64,000 nt of DNA, taken from contig NZ_CP103794.1 in assembly GCF_030388325.1 (NCBI RefSeq), forward strand, positions 5,260,537 through 5,324,536, written 5' to 3'. Position 1 is the first letter of the stretch; each line of letters starts with the position of its first letter. The DNA comes from Flavobacterium johnsoniae (GTDB taxonomy: Bacteria > Bacteroidota > Bacteroidia > Flavobacteriales > Flavobacteriaceae). Below are positions 60,970 through 64,000 of this stretch, one piece after another. The position numbers and the translations under genes are program-made. Below the pieces are notes generated by a model, which did no database searches, was not told the origin of the DNA, and was given only the letters and a program-made list of their open reading frames with translations.

Positions 60970-62019
60970 GTGAATATACATGAAAAATACATAAAACGCT
61001 GCATCGAACTAGCACAAAATGGACTTGGAACAACGCACCCAAACCCAATGGTTGGAAGCGTAATTGTTTACGAAAGCCAGATTATTGGCGAAGGTTGGCA
61101 TAAAAAAGCTGGAGAACCACACGCAGAAGTCAATGCTGTTCGTTCTGTAAAAGACAAATCTCTTTTAAAAAAGGCTACAATTTATGTAAGTTTAGAACCT
61201 TGCAGTCATTTCGGAAAAACACCTCCTTGCTGTGATTTGATTATTGCTAATGAAATTCCGAATGTAGTTGTCGGAACGGTTGATCCTAATGAAAAAGTGG
61301 CTGGAAAAGGAATTTTAAAACTTATTGAAGCCGGAGCAAATGTTACGGTTGGTGTTTTAGAAAAGGAATGCAACGAATTGAATAAACGTTTTTTTACTTT
61401 TCATCAAAAAAAGAGACCTTATATTATTCTGAAATGGGCAGAAAGCCAAGACGGATTTTTGTCTCCTGAAAAAGTTTCCGATCAAGACCGAAAACCAATC
61501 TGGATTACAAATCAATATTCTAGACAATTAGTTCATAAATGGAGAACCGAAGAACAAGCTATTTTGGTTGGCACTCAAACTGTTGTAGATGATAATCCGA
61601 AATTGAATGCTAGAGATTGGGACGGAAATAATCCTGCACGAGTAATTATTGATCGAAATAATAGAATTGATAAGAATAGTTTCGTTTTTGATGATTCTGT
61701 TAAAACGATTGTTTTTTCGAATGACAATTTAAAATCATCAACAGAAAATACTTCATTTGAAGTAATTGATTTTAAACAAAATATAGTTCCGCAGATTTTA
61801 GATGTTTTGTATAAAAATCAAATTCAATCGATAATAATTGAAGGCGGAAGACAAACGCTTCAATCTTTTATTGATGAAAATCTTTGGGATGAAGCTCGAA
61901 TTTTTATCGGAAAAACAAGTTTTCATACAGGAACAAAAGCTCCGATTATATCAAGAAAAAACAGTATAAAAACCAATATTTTAAGAGACGAATTAATACA
62001 ATTTAAGAATTATGATTGA
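60970..62019 (+). CDS. ribD: Riboflavin biosynthesis deaminase/reductase RibD
   Basis: 349 residues, GTG start. Deaminase domain (1-145): THPNPMVGSVIVYESQIIGEGWHKKAGEPHAEVNAV with catalytic HAE, and LEPCSHFGKTPPCCDLII with the zinc Cys pair. Reductase domain (150-349): ILKWAESQDGFLS, QAILVGTQTVVDDNPKLNARDW, IIEGGRQTLQSFI. Two sequential steps of riboflavin synthesis after GTP cyclohydrolase II. No FMN riboswitch can fit: the promoter abuts the start. The next gene overlaps it by 8 nt. Confidence 0.96.
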   Translation: MNIHEKYIKRCIELAQNGLGTTHPNPMVGSVIVYESQIIGEGWHKKAGEPHAEVNAVRSVKDKSLLKKATIYVSLEPCSHFGKTPPCCDLIIANEIPNVVVGTVDPNEKVAGKGILKLIEAGANVTVGVLEKECNELNKRFFTFHQKKRPYIILKWAESQDGFLSPEKVSDQDRKPIWITNQYSRQLVHKWRTEEQAILVGTQTVVDDNPKLNARDWDGNNPARVIIDRNNRIDKNSFVFDDSVKTIVFSNDNLKSSTENTSFEVIDFKQNIVPQILDVLYKNQIQSIIIEGGRQTLQSFIDENLWDEARIFIGKTSFHTGTKAPIISRKNSIKTNILRDELIQFKNYD

Positions 62020-62614
62020 CGCAATAATTTTTGACTTTGGAGATATTTTTATCAATTTAGACAAACCTGCCACAATTTCTGGTTTAGAAAAATTAGGAAT
62101 GAAAGAATGGAATAATGAATTGAATCAATTGAATCTTTCTTTTGAAATTGGATCAATTTCACCCGAAGATTTCGTTGGCGGTTTTCAAAAACAATTGCCA
62201 AATGCTTCAAAAGAAGAAATCTTAAAAGCTTGGAATGCTATTTTAGCCGATTTTCCTTTTTATCGTTTGGAATTCCTTCAAGAATTAGCCACAAAATATC
62301 GTTTGTTTTTATTAAGCAATACCGATTCTATTCATATCAACACTTTTGAACAAAAAAGTGGCGTTTCTTTCTATAAAGATTTTTACAATTGTTTTGAAAA
62401 AGTATATTTCTCATTTGATATCGGAATGAGAAAACCAGATCCAAAAATTTATGAATTTGTTCTAGAAGAAAATAATCTGACTGCTGAAAATACTTTATTT
62501 GTTGATGACAAAAAAGAAAATACAGACAGCGCAGCGGCTTTAGGAATAAAAATTTGGAATCTACAAGTTGGAAAAGAAGATGTTGTAGATTTATTTAATA
62601 AAGGATTATTATAA
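62012..62614 (+). CDS. HAD-family phosphatase (YihX-like), translationally coupled to ribD
   Basis: 200 residues: nucleophile Asp8 in DAIIFDFGDIFINL (no Asp+2, as in YihX-like HADs), LLSNTDSIHI (motif II), motif III Lys in GMRKPDPKIYE and FVDDKKENTDSA (motif IV). The ATG lies inside the ribD end (8-nt overlap), so the two are translated together. The riboflavin pathway requires a HAD-type phosphatase to remove phosphate from the RibD product; the coupling makes this a fair candidate, but that is inference. Confidence 0.9.
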   Translation: MIDAIIFDFGDIFINLDKPATISGLEKLGMKEWNNELNQLNLSFEIGSISPEDFVGGFQKQLPNASKEEILKAWNAILADFPFYRLEFLQELATKYRLFLLSNTDSIHINTFEQKSGVSFYKDFYNCFEKVYFSFDIGMRKPDPKIYEFVLEENNLTAENTLFVDDKKENTDSAAALGIKIWNLQVGKEDVVDLFNKGLL

Positions 62615-62639
62615 ATCCACACTTTCTTAAAAAAAACAT

Positions 62640-62725
62640 TTAGCCACAGATTAAAAGGATTTACACAGATTTCTCTCAAAGAGAAGAAAAATTCTTTTAA
62701 TCCTTTTTAATCTGTGGCTAAAAAA
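62640..62725. repeat. TAGCCACAGATTAAAAGGAT inverted repeat
   Basis: Left arm starts at 62640 with TAGCCACAGATTAAAAGGAT; the right part reads ATCCTTTTTAATCTGTGGCTA (one extra base). Hairpin of about 20 bp with a 45-nt spacer, between the HAD and YigZ genes. Confidence 0.8.
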
Positions 62726-62743
62726 AACTTTAAAGCTTAACAT

Positions 62744-63376
62744 TTGGAAATTAACGATACATATCAAACTATTGCAACTGCATCTGAAGAAATACTGTTT
62801 AAGGAAAAAGGCAGCAAATTCTTTGGCTATGCATTTCCGATAGATCATGAAGATGAAGTAAAACCAATTATAGAGGACCTTAAAAAACTGCATCCGCATG
62901 CTGTGCATTATTGTTATGCCTATCAATTGGGAGTTGGAAATAAAATTTCTTACCGCGCCAATGATGATGGAGAACCCAGCAATACAGCAGGCGCACCAAT
63001 TTACGGACAAATACAATCTTTCGGATTAACTAACGTTCTTGTTGTAGTCGTTCGAATTTTTGGAGGAGTAAAATTAGGTGTAGGCGGTTTAATTTCGGCT
63101 TATAGAACAACAGCTCAAATGACACTAGATGTTTGCGAAATTGTTGAAAAAACAATAGATGTTGAATTTTTAATTTCTTTTGATTACAAAAACATGAATA
63201 AAGTGATGAGAGTTATCAAAGAAAAAAAACTGGAAATCACATCACAAGAAATGGAAATGGATGAGATTTCAGGTTTACCAATTGGAAAAATTGTGACAAA
63301 AACACGAAAAAAAAATGCCGAAACGGTGTTCAGCATTTTTGATTTAATGTTCGAAATTGATATTAAATTAATATAA
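62744..63376 (+). CDS. YigZ/IMPACT family protein
   Basis: 210 residues from a TTG start that follows a short A/T leader. KGSKFFGYAFPI, AYQLGVGNKISYRANDDGEPSNTAGAPIYGQI and VRIFGGVKLGVGGLISAYRTTAQ are the IMPACT/UPF0029 N-domain blocks; the C-terminal half is DUF1949 (ISFDYKNMNKVMRVIKEKK). Eukaryotic IMPACT regulates GCN2; the bacterial role is unclear. Convergent with the thioesterase gene. Confidence 0.94.
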   Translation: MEINDTYQTIATASEEILFKEKGSKFFGYAFPIDHEDEVKPIIEDLKKLHPHAVHYCYAYQLGVGNKISYRANDDGEPSNTAGAPIYGQIQSFGLTNVLVVVVRIFGGVKLGVGGLISAYRTTAQMTLDVCEIVEKTIDVEFLISFDYKNMNKVMRVIKEKKLEITSQEMEMDEISGLPIGKIVTKTRKKNAETVFSIFDLMFEIDIKLI

Positions 63377-63407
63377 ATTAACATCAAAATCATATTCATT
63401 TTAACAA

Positions 63408-63812
63408 TTATTCAAGCGATTTAAATATTTCCAAAATATAATCTGGAGGAGCAGTTGGACGACCTGTTTTTAACGCAACAAATACTAAAATAAACGTCGC
63501 AGTTGTTAATAACTCATTTGCCTCATTATAGATTGCGCAATCAAATTCAATCTTAACAGAAGAGTGACTTTTAAAAGTGGTATGAATTGTTAAAAGTTCG
63601 TCATATCTCGCCGATTTTTTGTAACTTATATTCATGTTCACAATTGGAAGTCCAATTCCGCTTTCTTCCATGCTTTTATACGAAACCCCTTTATTTCTAA
63701 GCCATTCCACACGTCCTATTTCAAAATAAGGCACATAATTTCCGTGATAAACGACTCCCATTTGGTCAGTTTCGGAGTAACGAACTCGCACTTGAGTCTG
63801 ATGATTTTTCAT
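63408..63812 (-). CDS. Acyl-CoA thioesterase, 4HBT/YbgC type
   Basis: 134 residues: QVRVRYSETDQMGVVYHGNYVPYFEIGRVEWLRNKG carries the hotdog-fold Asp (TDQMGVV-H-NY), then SYKKSARYDELLTIHTTFKSHSSVKIEFDCAIYNEANELLTTATFILVFV. Hydrolyses acyl-CoA esters in the cytoplasm. The frame stays open to a TTG at 63836, but that lies in a TAAATTTG promoter, so I chose the ATG at 63812. Confidence 0.92.
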   Translation of the reverse strand: MKNHQTQVRVRYSETDQMGVVYHGNYVPYFEIGRVEWLRNKGVSYKSMEESGIGLPIVNMNISYKKSARYDELLTIHTTFKSHSSVKIEFDCAIYNEANELLTTATFILVFVALKTGRPTAPPDYILEIFKSLE

Positions 63813-63833
63813 TGATAAAATATTAAAAAAATT

Positions 63834-63841
63834 CAAATTTA
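63834..63841 (-). promoter_or_regulatory. TAnnTTTG -7 element that decides the thioesterase start
   Basis: TAAATTTG on the minus strand, 21 bp before the ATG at 63812. From here to 64000 the sequence is very AT-rich and holds no gene I can see. Confidence 0.6.
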
Positions 63842-64000
63842 AAAAGCCTCTTTACAACTTTTTTTTATAAAATTAGATACCAAAATATTTTTTTTTACAG
63901 AAATTTGTTCACATATTTGTTATCCCGAAATACGGAATAAAATTGCTCCTTATTTATTAGGAGAATCTTTATAACAATAATAAAAAATTTATCTGAATCT

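Noticed and set aside
63915..63935. DnaA box near the right edge
   Set aside because: TTATCCCGA departs from TTATNCACA at key positions and is single.

Overview
The window is a gene-dense, low-GC stretch of a Bacteroidota chromosome, almost certainly Flavobacterium and probably close to F. johnsoniae. The signs are start-proximal promoters with the Bacteroidota -7 element TAnnTTTG, a SecA without the C-terminal zinc motif, a DnaJ with two instead of four zinc-finger motifs, GCxDPxAxNYxxxAxxxDGSC secreted proteins, SusC-type plug sequences, and many long intergenic palindromes of the kind common in this genus. I see no prophage, transposase, CRISPR array or rRNA. I support 62 protein genes and one tRNA gene.

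Layout. 1-7.1 kb: the start of a 2-oxo acid dehydrogenase E2 gene, a GT2 glycosyltransferase with a POTRA-less BamA/TamA-type barrel, an HGSNAT-like membrane acyltransferase, and a tail-to-tail exopolysaccharide pair (YwqE/CpsB-type phosphatase and polyprenyl-phosphate sugar transferase). 7.2-14.7 kb: secreted beta-propeller, ABC-F ATPase, four-helix-bundle protein, FKBP lipoprotein, a methyltransferase carrying two in-frame palindromic inserts, a LolD/MacB-type ATPase, PduO adenosyltransferase and a DUF2795 protein. 14.8-24.2 kb: secA, a TrmH-type methylase, sirtuin, purB and a CPA2 antiporter. 24.4-28.7 kb: 1-Cys peroxiredoxin, AEC carrier, an Rrf2 regulator with a YwnB-like oxidoreductase that share a 19-bp operator, and meaB. 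28.9-36.1 kb: LTA-synthase-family enzyme, MATE pump, barrel protein, PPK2, unknown secreted proteins.

36.2-40.8 kb is the most unusual region. An ECF sigma factor gene is followed by a membrane anti-sigma-like protein, a plug-vWA protein and a SIMPL-domain protein. These last three carry pieces of the SusC/TonB-receptor plug (EPLYIIDG, NEVVVVGYG) with no receptor barrel anywhere nearby. 40.8-54 kb: scramblase-like protein, SDR, mtaB, GNAT/HAD/DUF2007 small genes, an alpha/beta hydrolase lacking its catalytic His, a TonB_C-propeller fusion, a DEAD-box half-helicase, a DNA-binding-domain-less NtrC-type regulator and a NatAB-type exporter. 54-63.8 kb: grpE-dnaJ, tRNA-Trp, hisS, a MacB-like permease, prmC, GNAT, ribD with an overlapping HAD phosphatase, a YigZ/IMPACT protein and a YbgC-type thioesterase.

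Between the genes lies a second layer: at least ten families of intergenic palindromes, several of them nested with perfect arms of 13-31 bp, and two copies of a roughly 150-nt structured element whose terminal helix shows a compensatory change. The plug-sharing sigma-factor locus, the duplicated Rrf2 operator, the structured element and the in-frame palindromes in the methyltransferase gene are the observations I would check first.
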